A DNA stretch of 20,872 nucleotides. Origin: Intrasporangiaceae bacterium (lineage in GTDB: Bacteria > Actinomycetota > Actinomycetes > Actinomycetales > Dermatophilaceae). The position numbers and the translations under genes were made by a program. The stretch covers positions 1 through 20,872 of the forward strand of contig JAAYSB010000335.1 in NCBI GenBank assembly GCA_012518475.1. Reading direction: 5' to 3'. This document shows positions 1-6,703 of the stretch, one piece after another (position 1 is the stretch's first letter; every line of letters starts with the position of its first letter). Under the pieces are notes generated by a model. It ran no database searches, was not told where the DNA came from, and saw only the letters and a program-made list of their open reading frames with translations.

Positions 1-695
1 TCCTCACCACGAGCCGAGCCGATGCCCATGAGCGCCGAGCCGGCACCCTGCATGACCGACTTGACGTCGGCGAAGTCGAGGTTGATCAGGCCGGGGGTCG
101 TGATGAGGTCGGTGATGCCCTGGACACCGGAGAGCAGGACCTGGTCGGCACTGCGGAAGGCGTCCAGGACGCTGACCTGACGGTCGCTGATGGAGAGCAG
201 TCGGTCATTCGGGATGACGATGAGGGTGTCGACCTCGTCGCGCAGGTCCGCGATCCCGGCCTCCGCCTGGCCGGCCCGGCGGCGCCCCTCAAAGGTGAAC
301 GGGCGGGTGACGACACCGATGGTGAGAGCACCGAGGGACCGGGCGATCTTTGCGACGACAGGAGCGCCTCCGGTGCCCGTGCCACCGCCCTCGCCCGCGG
401 TGACGAAGACCATGTCGGCCCCGCGCAGGACCTCCTCGATCTCCTCGGAGTGGTCCTCGGCGGCCTTCTTGCCGACCTCCGGGTCGGCTCCGGCGCCCAG
501 GCCGCGGGTCAGCTCACGACCCACGTCCAGCTTGACGTCGGCGTCGCTCATGAGCAGAGCCTGCGCGTCGGTGTTGATCGCGATGAACTCCACCCCCTTG
601 AGGCCAACCTCGATCATCCGGTTGATGGCGTTGACGCCGCCACCGCCGATGCCGACGACCTTGATGACGGCGAGGTAGTTCTGAGGAGTTGCCAC
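1..695 (-). CDS. ftsZ: Cell division GTPase FtsZ, N-terminal 231 residues (3' end cut by window edge)
   Basis: FtsZ is the tubulin-like GTPase that polymerises into the Z ring at mid-cell and recruits the divisome. The visible part starts MATPQNYLAVIKVVGIGGGG, typical of actinobacterial FtsZ. It carries the tubulin signature GGGTGTGGA at about residues 103-111, the segment RPFTFEGRRR, and the synergy-loop region around NLDFADVKS near residue 207. The start is GTG at 695, with GAAAGG (704-709) as ribosome binding site 8 bases upstream. The C-terminal domain and the FtsQ/SepF-contacting tail lie beyond the window. It is the last dcw gene here, after a 226 bp gap from ftsQ, which suggests its own promoter in addition to read-through. 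Identity is very secure. Confidence 0.97.
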   Translation of the reverse strand, partial: MATPQNYLAVIKVVGIGGGGVNAINRMIEVGLKGVEFIAINTDAQALLMSDADVKLDVGRELTRGLGAGADPEVGKKAAEDHSEEIEEVLRGADMVFVTAGEGGGTGTGGAPVVAKIARSLGALTIGVVTRPFTFEGRRRAGQAEAGIADLRDEVDTLIVIPNDRLLSISDRQVSVLDAFRSADQVLLSGVQGITDLITTPGLINLDFADVKSVMQGAGSALMGIGSARGE

Positions 696-752
696 GTGCG
701 GGGCCTTTCGAAAGCGGTCTGGGACGAGCAGACTCTAAATGTGAAGTTCAGG

Positions 753-781
753 GTTATAGTTCTCGATGGAACCGATGTGAC
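753..781 (-). promoter_or_regulatory. Candidate ftsZ promoter in an A/T-rich stretch
   Basis: The ftsQ-ftsZ gap contains an unusually A/T-rich stretch (about 731-765) in a GC-rich window. On the minus strand a TATAAC hexamer (753-758) lies 17 bases from GTCACA (776-781), a 4/6 match to TTGACA. A weaker alternative is TTGCGT (806-811) and TAGCGT (783-788), also 17 bases apart. Transcription from either would leave a leader of about 50-90 bases before ftsZ. This is pattern matching only. Confidence 0.35.
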
Positions 782-815
782 GACGCTATGTCGCTCACGC
801 AGGGCACGCAACGTT

Positions 816-830
816 GACACTGCGCGTGTC
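816..830. promoter_or_regulatory. Perfect GACAC-N5-GTGTC palindrome, candidate WhiA-type site upstream of ftsZ
   Basis: The arms GACAC (816-820) and GTGTC (826-830) flank TGCGC, so both strands carry GACAC. WhiA of actinobacteria recognises GACAC, and ftsZ is a known WhiA target in Streptomyces and (with WhcD) in Corynebacterium. The site lies about 120 bp upstream of the ftsZ start and just upstream of the candidate promoters, fitting an activator site. Binding here is inferred. Confidence 0.4.
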
Positions 831-897
831 GCCACTTCGCGTGCCCAATCTGGGGCTGCGCGGCGTCTCGGGGTCCCAGCAGGTCCCGTCAGCCACT

Positions 898-925
898 CTG
901 ACCTCACCTGTCACACGGAGGTCAG
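898..925 (-). other. Hairpin overlapping the ftsQ stop codon
   Basis: CTGACCTC (898-905) and GAGGTCAG (918-925) form an 8 bp stem with a 12-base loop. It includes the ftsQ TGA at 922-924. No U-run follows on the minus strand, so it is not a canonical intrinsic terminator. It could attenuate read-through or mark a processing site between ftsQ and ftsZ. Confidence 0.3.
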
Positions 926-1743
926 CCGCCGGCACCGTCGGCCGTGTCGGTCTCCTCGCCGATGCTGCCCCCCTCGGTGACCGGGGTCCGGGGCGCGCTG
1001 ACGTCGATCGTGGTCGCATCGGTCCGCAGCAGCGCCTGGGCCACCTCGGCCTTGAGCTCGGGCTCCTCCGGCCCACCCCAGACGAGGGTGCGCTCCCCCA
1101 GCGTGAGGGTGATCATGTGCGAGCCACTGACCTCGATCTCGGTAGCCTGATCCGCGATGGTCTCCGGCAGGGCTGAGAGCACTGCGTAAGCGGACTGATA
1201 GGCCTGCGGGCTCGACCCTGCCGAACCGCGGGCCACGACAGAGGGCAGCTTTTCCGGCAGGGCGGACACGGTCTCGATCGTGGCTCCGTCGACGTCGACG
1301 AGCGCGAAGGAAGAACCCTCCCGCGCTGCGAGCACGGGCTCGCGCGGGGTGACCTGGATCGTCATCGTGTGCGGCCACGATCGGGCGATGCTCACCTCGC
1401 GGACGATGGCCACCTCCCGCACCGCCGACTCAGCCGTACCGGTATCAACCTCAACCATAGGTTCAGACATGGGGATGTCCGCGGCCTCCAGAATCGCCGT
1501 GTGCCAGCGCTCCTCGGTCCCGGTCACGACGACGTCCTCGACGAGCAGCCAGTCGCTGCGCCACAGCGCCCACCACGCGCCGGCGCCGAGGGCGACGAGG
1601 AGTGCAAGCACCCCGAGCAGCTTCCAGGTGCGGCGCCGCCGGGCTCCGACTCGACGGTCGAAACGGTCCTGCGCCGAGCCGCGGGCCGGTGCTGAGGCAG
1701 GAGCGCTCCGGGGCCGGGCGAATCGTGTCGTGCGCGTCGTCAT
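922..1743 (-). CDS. ftsQ: Cell division protein FtsQ (273 aa)
   Basis: FtsQ is a bitopic divisome protein that links FtsB/FtsL and FtsW/FtsI to the ring. A basic, disordered cytoplasmic N-terminus (residues 1-40, with RRVGARRRR) precedes one membrane segment at about 41-61. An extracytoplasmic POTRA domain follows at about 66-135, starting near VEDVVVTGTEERW, and then the FtsQ beta domain containing PREPVLAAREG and LPEKLPSVV. The last 25 or so residues are low-complexity and acidic. The ATG at 1743 overlaps the murC stop as ATGA, supporting translational coupling. Sequence is divergent as usual for this family, but position and architecture make the call firm. Confidence 0.93.
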   Translation of the reverse strand: MTTRTTRFARPRSAPASAPARGSAQDRFDRRVGARRRRTWKLLGVLALLVALGAGAWWALWRSDWLLVEDVVVTGTEERWHTAILEAADIPMSEPMVEVDTGTAESAVREVAIVREVSIARSWPHTMTIQVTPREPVLAAREGSSFALVDVDGATIETVSALPEKLPSVVARGSAGSSPQAYQSAYAVLSALPETIADQATEIEVSGSHMITLTLGERTLVWGGPEEPELKAEVAQALLRTDATTIDVSAPRTPVTEGGSIGEETDTADGAGG

Positions 1744-3242
1744 GGGCGTTCATCCCCGTGATGGTCGTGGGAGTCGTGGTCTGTGGAGCCGTGGTCTGTG
1801 GAGTCGTGGTCTGTGGAGTCGAGAACCGTGGCGATCCGGGACGCGAGCACCGTGACGTCACCGGCCCCGACGGTCATGAGCACATCGCCGGGGCGGACGA
1901 GGCGCAGTGCTGTCTCGGCAGCGCGATCGAAGTCAGCGGGCCGGTGCACGGCGTCAGTGCCGATGGCGGCCCGGAGCGGCTCGGCAATGAGCTCGCTGGA
2001 GACTCCCTCGACCGGGTCCTCGCGGGCTCCGTAGACGTCGAGCAGGATGACCTCGTCCGCGGCGGCGAGTCCCTCGGCGAAGCCGTCGGCGAAGTCCCGG
2101 GTGCGGGAGTACAGGTGCGGCTGGAAGATGACGACGAGCCGGCCTCCTCGGCGAGCCGCGACCTCGGCACCGGTGCGCACGGCGGCCCGGACCTTGGGCG
2201 CGTTGTGCGCGTAGTCGTCGATGACTCTGATCCCGGCCGGATCCCCGTGCGACTCGAAGCGGCGGGCAGCACCCGTGAAGGCACCCAGACCGGACAGTGC
2301 GGTCCGGTCGGTCAGGCCGCAGCCGCGGGTGAGGGCGCCGAAGGCCCCCGCGGCGTTCTCGAGGTTGTGCTGCCCCGGGACCTCGAGGACGAGGTCGAGG
2401 TCCGCCCCGCCGACGCTGAGCCGGGCGCGTCCGCCGGTCTCGGTCGGCGCACAGTCAAAGATCCGGACGTCGGAGTCCGAGGCCGTGCCGTAGGTGAGGA
2501 TTCGACGTCCATCGGCGCGGGCATACTCCGCGAGACCTCGGGCGCCGGCGTCGTCGGCGCATGCGACGAGGAGCCCGTCGGACGGCATCGAGTCGACGAA
2601 CCGTCGATAGGCGGCCTGCACTCCGGCGAAGTCGCCGTAGAAGTCGAGGTGGTCGGGCTGGACGTTCGTCACGACCGCGACGTCGGGGCGATAGACGACG
2701 AAGGTGCCGTCACTCTCATCGGCCTCGATGACGAAGGACTCCCCCGTCCCGAGGGCGGCGTTCGTGCCCAGCGCCGGGATCTCCGCCCCGGACGCGAACG
2801 CGGGGTCCGCGCCGGCCTCGGTGAGGGCGACGACGAGCATCGACGTCGTCGTCGACTTGCCGTTGGCTCCGGCGACGGCGACCACCTGCCGTCCCCGGGT
2901 CAGGGCGGCCAGCCCCTGGGACCGGTGCAGGACCCGCAGCCCTGCAGTCCGGGCGGCGGCCAGCTCGACGTTGTCCTCGCGAATGGCCGAGGACACCACG
3001 ACGGTGTCGACGCCGGCGACATGGCCGGGGTCGTGGCCGACCTGGACGCGGGCTCCGGCGGCCTCGAGCCCACGGAGGGCCTGGGAGTCCTTGGCGTCCG
3101 AGCCGCTGACGGGCACGCCGGCGGCGAGCATGAGGCGGGCGACCCCTGACATGCCCGCGCCACCGATGGCGATGAAGTGGACTCGACCGAGATCAGCAGC
3201 GGCGGGAACGGGCTCCGAGAGGTCGAAGCGGTCCGTGGTCAT
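1740..3242 (-). CDS. murC: UDP-N-acetylmuramate--L-alanine ligase MurC (500 aa)
   Basis: MurC is the cytoplasmic ATP-dependent ligase that adds L-alanine to UDP-MurNAc, the first stem-peptide step. The N-terminal Rossmann motif IGGAGMSGVARLM lies at residues 26-38. The P-loop GANGKSTTT (125-133) is a variant of the common GTHGKTTTT, but it keeps the lysine. Also present are EADESDGTF, NVQPDHLDFYGD with the histidine, DDYAHNAPKVRA, and the C-terminal LDVYGAREDPVEGVSS and VGAGDV. It starts at ATG 3242, overlapping the murG TGA by ATGA, and ends overlapping the ftsQ ATG. After the family fold it has an unusual repeated Asp/Ser/Thr/His tail (see the 15 bp repeat). All catalytic features appear intact, in contrast to the nearby murD-like gene. 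Confidence 0.96.
   Translation of the reverse strand: MTTDRFDLSEPVPAAADLGRVHFIAIGGAGMSGVARLMLAAGVPVSGSDAKDSQALRGLEAAGARVQVGHDPGHVAGVDTVVVSSAIREDNVELAAARTAGLRVLHRSQGLAALTRGRQVVAVAGANGKSTTTSMLVVALTEAGADPAFASGAEIPALGTNAALGTGESFVIEADESDGTFVVYRPDVAVVTNVQPDHLDFYGDFAGVQAAYRRFVDSMPSDGLLVACADDAGARGLAEYARADGRRILTYGTASDSDVRIFDCAPTETGGRARLSVGGADLDLVLEVPGQHNLENAAGAFGALTRGCGLTDRTALSGLGAFTGAARRFESHGDPAGIRVIDDYAHNAPKVRAAVRTGAEVAARRGGRLVVIFQPHLYSRTRDFADGFAEGLAAADEVILLDVYGAREDPVEGVSSELIAEPLRAAIGTDAVHRPADFDRAAETALRLVRPGDVLMTVGAGDVTVLASRIATVLDSTDHDSTDHGSTDHDSHDHHGDERP
1776..1820 (-). repeat. Three tandem 15 bp repeats coding the murC C-terminal tail
   Basis: Three consecutive copies of GTGGTCTGTGGAGYC (plus-strand sense; 1776-1790, 1791-1805, 1806-1820) differ at one base, and a partial degenerate copy lies at 1764-1775. 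Read on the minus strand each unit codes DSTDH or GSTDH, giving a His/Asp-rich end to MurC followed by further His residues. The unit is a multiple of three, so copy-number change would keep the frame into the ftsQ overlap. Confidence 0.85.
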
Positions 3243-4324
3243 GCTCCACTCGCCGCCCGCTCGACGAGGTCGGCCAGGCGGTCGTGTCCGTCCCGGACCC
3301 CGGCAGCGGCCGCCGCGAGAGCCATCCCGGAGATCGTGTCCCCGTCGAGGACGAGCGGGATGACGACTCGGCGCACCCACTCGGCCGTGACCTCGCCGTC
3401 CTCGACAAGACGGGCGCCACCGGATGCCACGACGTCCTGGGCGTTGAGCCGCTGCTCGCCGTTGCCGATCGGCAGCGGGACGAAGATGGCGGGTGCGCCG
3501 ACGGCGGCGAGCTCGCAGACCGTGTTCGCACCGGAACGGGCTACGACGAGATCGGCGGCCGCCAGGCACAGCTCCATCCGGTCCGCATAGGCGAGCACGG
3601 CATACCGACCCGGTCCCTGCCCGACATCGGGGGTGAAGTCCTTGCCGCGCCCGGTCACGTGCAGGACCTGCACGCCCGCGGCGACGACGTCGGCGGCGGC
3701 CGCGGCGAAGGCCTCGTTGAGTCGCTGGGCACCCAGGCTTCCGCCGGTCACGAGGACCGTGGGCAGCGACGGGTCCAGACCCAGCGCGTGAGCGGCCTCG
3801 ACGCGTCGGGTGGCACGGTCCAGCTCGCGGATCTCCCGCCGCAGCGGCATCCCCGTCACGGTGGCGTTCCGCAGCGGCGTGGAGGGGAAGGTCACCCCGA
3901 CGTGGGACGTGAGTCGGGCTCCCAGCCGGTTCGCCAAGCCGGGCCGAGCGTTCTGCTCGTGGATGACGATGGGCACCGACAGTCGCCGGGCAGCCAGATA
4001 GGCAGGGGTGCTCACGTAGCCACCGAAGCCGACGACGGCCTCCGCCGAGCAGCCACGGATCGCGTCGGCCGCGGTGTCCACGGCAGCCTTGAGGCGACCG
4101 GGCAGCCGGAGCAGGTCCCCGCTGGGGCGACGCGGCATGGGAACCTTGGGGATCGTCGTCAGCTCGTAGCCGCGGGCAGGAACGAGATCGGCCTCGAGCC
4201 CTGCCTCGGTGCCGAGGATGACGGTCTCGATCTGCGGGTGCCTCTCCCGGAGCGTGTCGGCGAGGGCGAGAAGCGGGGAGATGTGACCGGCGGTCCCGCC
4301 ACCGGCAAGGACGACTGACCTCAT
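3239..4324 (-). CDS. murG: Undecaprenyl-PP-MurNAc-pentapeptide N-acetylglucosaminyltransferase MurG (361 aa)
   Basis: MurG is a GT28 glycosyltransferase at the inner face of the membrane that converts lipid I to lipid II. The N-terminal glycine loop GGGTAGHISPLLA lies at residues 8-20. Further family marks are GFGGYVSTPAYLAA, HEQNARPGLANRLGAR, VTGGSLGAQRLNEA, and the UDP-GlcNAc-binding stretch RSGANTVCELAAVGAP followed by GNGEQRLNAQ. The start is ATG at 4324, 8 bases after the ftsW stop. A longer open frame upstream has no MurG character and runs through ftsW. The stop TGA (3239-3241) overlaps the murC ATG. Length matches the family. Confidence 0.96.
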   Translation of the reverse strand: MRSVVLAGGGTAGHISPLLALADTLRERHPQIETVILGTEAGLEADLVPARGYELTTIPKVPMPRRPSGDLLRLPGRLKAAVDTAADAIRGCSAEAVVGFGGYVSTPAYLAARRLSVPIVIHEQNARPGLANRLGARLTSHVGVTFPSTPLRNATVTGMPLRREIRELDRATRRVEAAHALGLDPSLPTVLVTGGSLGAQRLNEAFAAAAADVVAAGVQVLHVTGRGKDFTPDVGQGPGRYAVLAYADRMELCLAAADLVVARSGANTVCELAAVGAPAIFVPLPIGNGEQRLNAQDVVASGGARLVEDGEVTAEWVRRVVIPLVLDGDTISGMALAAAAAGVRDGHDRLADLVERAASGA

Positions 4325-4332
4325 CGTCCTCG

Positions 4333-5619
4333 TCACGCTCCTCGGCGCAGCGTCTGGCGCAACCGGGTCGGGATGAGGGCCCGACGAGGACGGGCAGCCA
4401 GGGCCGCGGCACAGTCCGGCTCGTGTCGGGCGAAGGAGATGAGGATGCCGAAGGCGACCATGGTCATGATGAGCGATGAACCACCTGAGGAGACGAGGGG
4501 CAGGTTGACGCCGATGACCGGGAGCAGCCCGATGACCGATCCGATGTTGATCATCGCCTGGACCACGATCCAGCCCATGATTCCGGCCGTTGCCAGGCGG
4601 ACGAACATGTCGTCGGACTTCAGGACGAGCCGGTAGCAGGCGTAGGCGGTGAGGATGAACAGGCCGATGACGAGCAGTGATCCGGCAAGTCCGAGCTCCT
4701 CGCCGATGATCGCGAAGATGAAGTCGTTGTGCGGCTCCGGCAGCCACTGCCACTTCTCCCGGGACCGCCCCAGACCGACCCCGATGAGTCCGCCCTCGGC
4801 GAGGGCATAGCGCCCGTGGATGCTCTGGCGGGCGGCCCCGAAGGGGTCGGTGTCCCGTCCGAGCCAGACGTCGAGTCGCCCGAGGCGGTTAGGGCTGTAG
4901 ATGACCATCGCCGCCGCAAGAGCGGCGAACGCGCCGCCGGCCGCGGCGAAGTAGCGGGCCTTGACACCGGCCGCCCAGAGGACGGCGCCGACGACGCTGC
5001 CAAGGATGAGGACGGTCCCGAGGTCCTCGCCGTACAGGACCAGGCCCACGGCCACAGCCGCGAACGGGACGATGTAGGGCAGCAGGACGTGGCGCAGCTG
5101 CCAGAGCTTGTGGCGTCGCTTGGCGAGCATGCTCGCACCGACCAGGGCGAGAGCGAGCTTGACGACCTCACTGGGCTGGGCGCGTATTCCCGCGACCTCG
5201 ATCCAGTTGCAGTTGCCGCCGACACACTCCCCGATGGGACTGAAGACCAGGCCCTGCAGGCCGATTGCAGCGATCATGATCGGCAGTGCGAGCCGCTTCC
5301 AGACCGACGGTGGGATCCGGCTGGCGATGACGACGGCGACGGCACCGAGCGCGCCGTACATGAGCTGACCCCGAAAGACGGTGTACGCGGACTCGGTGGC
5401 GGCGAGGGAGACGATCGCCGAGGCCGACATGACCATGATCAGCCCGAACGCGACGAGCACTGTGAGCGCGACGATGAGAAGGTAGTAGGTCGTGGTCGGG
5501 GACTCCATCCGGCGCAGCCAGGAGACGGGGCCCCGCAGTGAGCCGGAAGCGGAGGCCGAGAGTCGCCGGGGGGTCGTGCCCCTGGACGGCGCCCTGCGCG
5601 GAGGTGCGGTCGTCGTCAC
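4333..5619 (-). CDS. ftsW: Peptidoglycan glycosyltransferase FtsW (SEDS family, 428 aa)
   Basis: FtsW polymerises lipid II at the septum together with its cognate class B PBP FtsI. It is a polytopic membrane protein with a cytoplasmic N-tail of about 40 residues and some ten hydrophobic segments. SEDS marks include QPSEVVKLALAL, the loop with GRYALAEGGLIGVGLG, and PEPHNDFIFAIIGEELG; Asp299 in that last motif corresponds to the catalytic Asp of FtsW/RodA. VNLPLVSSGGSSL lies near the C-terminus. The start is GTG at 5619 with GGAGG 7 bases upstream. This GTG overlaps the TGA of a MurD-like C-terminal remnant as GTGA, evidence that murD was once directly coupled to ftsW. Confidence 0.95.
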   Translation of the reverse strand: MTTTAPPRRAPSRGTTPRRLSASASGSLRGPVSWLRRMESPTTTYYLLIVALTVLVAFGLIMVMSASAIVSLAATESAYTVFRGQLMYGALGAVAVVIASRIPPSVWKRLALPIMIAAIGLQGLVFSPIGECVGGNCNWIEVAGIRAQPSEVVKLALALVGASMLAKRRHKLWQLRHVLLPYIVPFAAVAVGLVLYGEDLGTVLILGSVVGAVLWAAGVKARYFAAAGGAFAALAAAMVIYSPNRLGRLDVWLGRDTDPFGAARQSIHGRYALAEGGLIGVGLGRSREKWQWLPEPHNDFIFAIIGEELGLAGSLLVIGLFILTAYACYRLVLKSDDMFVRLATAGIMGWIVVQAMINIGSVIGLLPVIGVNLPLVSSGGSSLIMTMVAFGILISFARHEPDCAAALAARPRRALIPTRLRQTLRRGA

Positions 5620-5735
5620 CGGTCCCCCTCCACAGCCAGTGCCCGGGCAGCCACGCGATCCATCCCACCAGTGTCCGTGGGCGTGACGGCCAACTCACGG
5701 ACATCCGTCGCGTGTCGCCGGACAATCACGTCGTG
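5616..5735 (-). pseudogene. Frameshifted remnant of the MurD C-terminus, stop coupled to ftsW
   Basis: After the murD-like frame stops at 5726-5728, a different minus frame (5735-5616) reads HDVIVRRHATDVRELAVTP, then TDTGGMDRVAARALAVEGDR and TGA. This resembles pieces of actinobacterial MurD C-termini (a helix like ALARHAPDV, the TDTG..MDRAV stretch, and the last helix). Roughly 75 residues expected between the murD-like end and this scrap are missing, and the loop normally reading LLAPACASMDMF is missing inside it. The TGA (5616-5618) overlaps the ftsW GTG exactly as intact gene pairs in this cluster do. The assignment rests on pattern recall, not an alignment. Confidence 0.6.
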
Positions 5736-6703
5736 GGCGGTCCCCCGGCGGCGAAGGCACGCATACCGTCGCGGACGGCAGCCGGCGGAATGCCGACCGC
5801 GCGGGCGAGCGCGGCTGCGGCCAGGGCGTTCTGGACGACCTCCGGCTGCGGGGTCGAGCCGCCCGCGAGGTCGCTGATCGTGCCGAGCTCGGCGGCGGAG
5901 GTCTCGGGGTGGTCGACGAAGGCGCGGTCGGCGAGGACGTCCTCGACGAGGCCGATCATGGATCGTCGGGGCACCCCCACTGTGAACCCGATGGCCCGGG
6001 CGCCTTCGACGACGTCCGCCTCGCGCACGAGGTCCTCGGTCTGCGGGTCCTCGACGTTGTAGACGCAGGCGATGCGGGTGTTCGCATAGATGGAGGCCCA
6101 CTGTCCGGGATCCTCGCCCGCGTCGAGGCACACCGACGCGAGCGGCGAGATGGACTCGGACCAGTGCAGCTGCTCGGCGGCCAGCCCGACCACGAGGACG
6201 TCGACCGGCTCGGGGTCCATGACGGCCTCGAGGACCGGGTGCTCGTCGTCGCCGGCGACACGCACCCGCAGGTCCGCCGACCGGAGCATCTCGGTGAGCA
6301 GCCTGAGGGTAGTGGTCACACCGGAGCTCCCGGTGACCGTCAGCCATGGCGCTGCACCCCCGGGCCGCAGCCGCCAGGCGAGCTCGCTCGCACCCCACAC
6401 CGGGATGCCCCGGTCAGAAGCGGCGGTGAGGAGCGGGTGGTCCACCGGGCAGTCCGCCCCGGCGACGACCAGCCGAGGTATCTCCTCGGGGAGGGTTGCG
6501 GTGTGCTCGGGCCCGACCCGCACCTCGACACCGAGCACGTCGAGGATCTTCATCCTTTCAGCGAGCTCGAGGTCGGCCGCCGGATCGGCCTCCTCGACGA
6601 GGACCACTCGGGCGCCTCGCTCCGCGAGCACGTCCGCAGCGGCGAAGCCACTGCGGTCAGCCCCCACGACGAGGACCGAGGTCCCGGTGAGGTCAGGAGC
6701 CAC
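5726..6703 (-). CDS. murD: MurD-like protein, catalytically degenerate and truncated (325 aa)
   Basis: By position (between mraY and ftsW) and sequence this is the dcw murD, which normally adds D-Glu to UDP-MurNAc-L-Ala. The N-terminal domain is clear (VLVVGADRSGFAAADVLAERG). The ATPase domain has lost its chemistry. The P-loop reads GSSGVTTT (residues 125-132), with Val129 (codon 6317-6319) in place of the lysine. ELSSFQ has become GLAAEQ. The stretch normally holding PDHLDWHG and the carbamylated lysine is reduced to LDAGEDPGQWASIY. YNVEDPQTEDLVREADVVEG and NALAAAALARAVG remain typical. It ends at GMRAF plus 7 residues, about 150 residues short of the family. GTG 6703 is chosen for its GGAG 10 bases upstream and its 11-base overlap with mraY; the ATG at 6721 lacks a ribosome site. 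It is either a pseudoenzyme or a decaying gene. Confidence 0.85.
   Translation of the reverse strand: MAPDLTGTSVLVVGADRSGFAAADVLAERGARVVLVEEADPAADLELAERMKILDVLGVEVRVGPEHTATLPEEIPRLVVAGADCPVDHPLLTAASDRGIPVWGASELAWRLRPGGAAPWLTVTGSSGVTTTLRLLTEMLRSADLRVRVAGDDEHPVLEAVMDPEPVDVLVVGLAAEQLHWSESISPLASVCLDAGEDPGQWASIYANTRIACVYNVEDPQTEDLVREADVVEGARAIGFTVGVPRRSMIGLVEDVLADRAFVDHPETSAAELGTISDLAGGSTPQPEVVQNALAAAALARAVGIPPAAVRDGMRAFAAGGPPTT

Noticed and set aside
814..842. Plus-strand TTGACA (814-819) as a promoter
   Set aside because: No -10-like hexamer lies 16-18 bases downstream and there is no plus-strand gene to serve; the bases belong to the GACAC palindrome.
1602..3149. Long plus-strand open frame opposite murC/ftsQ
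   Set aside because: It is antisense to clearly recognised genes, has low-complexity composition with no family motif, and results from the scarcity of stops in high-GC DNA. The same applies to plus-strand frames at 6090-8033 and 9181-11028.
5726..5745. Programmed -1 frameshift in murD
   Set aside because: There is a G5 run but no heptameric slippery site of X XXY YYZ form with a clear downstream structure, so a mutation or sequencing error is simpler. It is kept only as a possibility in the findings.
5616..6398. 260-codon alternative minus frame covering most of murD as a separate gene
   Set aside because: Upstream of about 5741 it is an Arg/Gly/Pro-rich out-of-frame shadow of murD; only the last 40 or so codons look like MurD, which is why only those are annotated.
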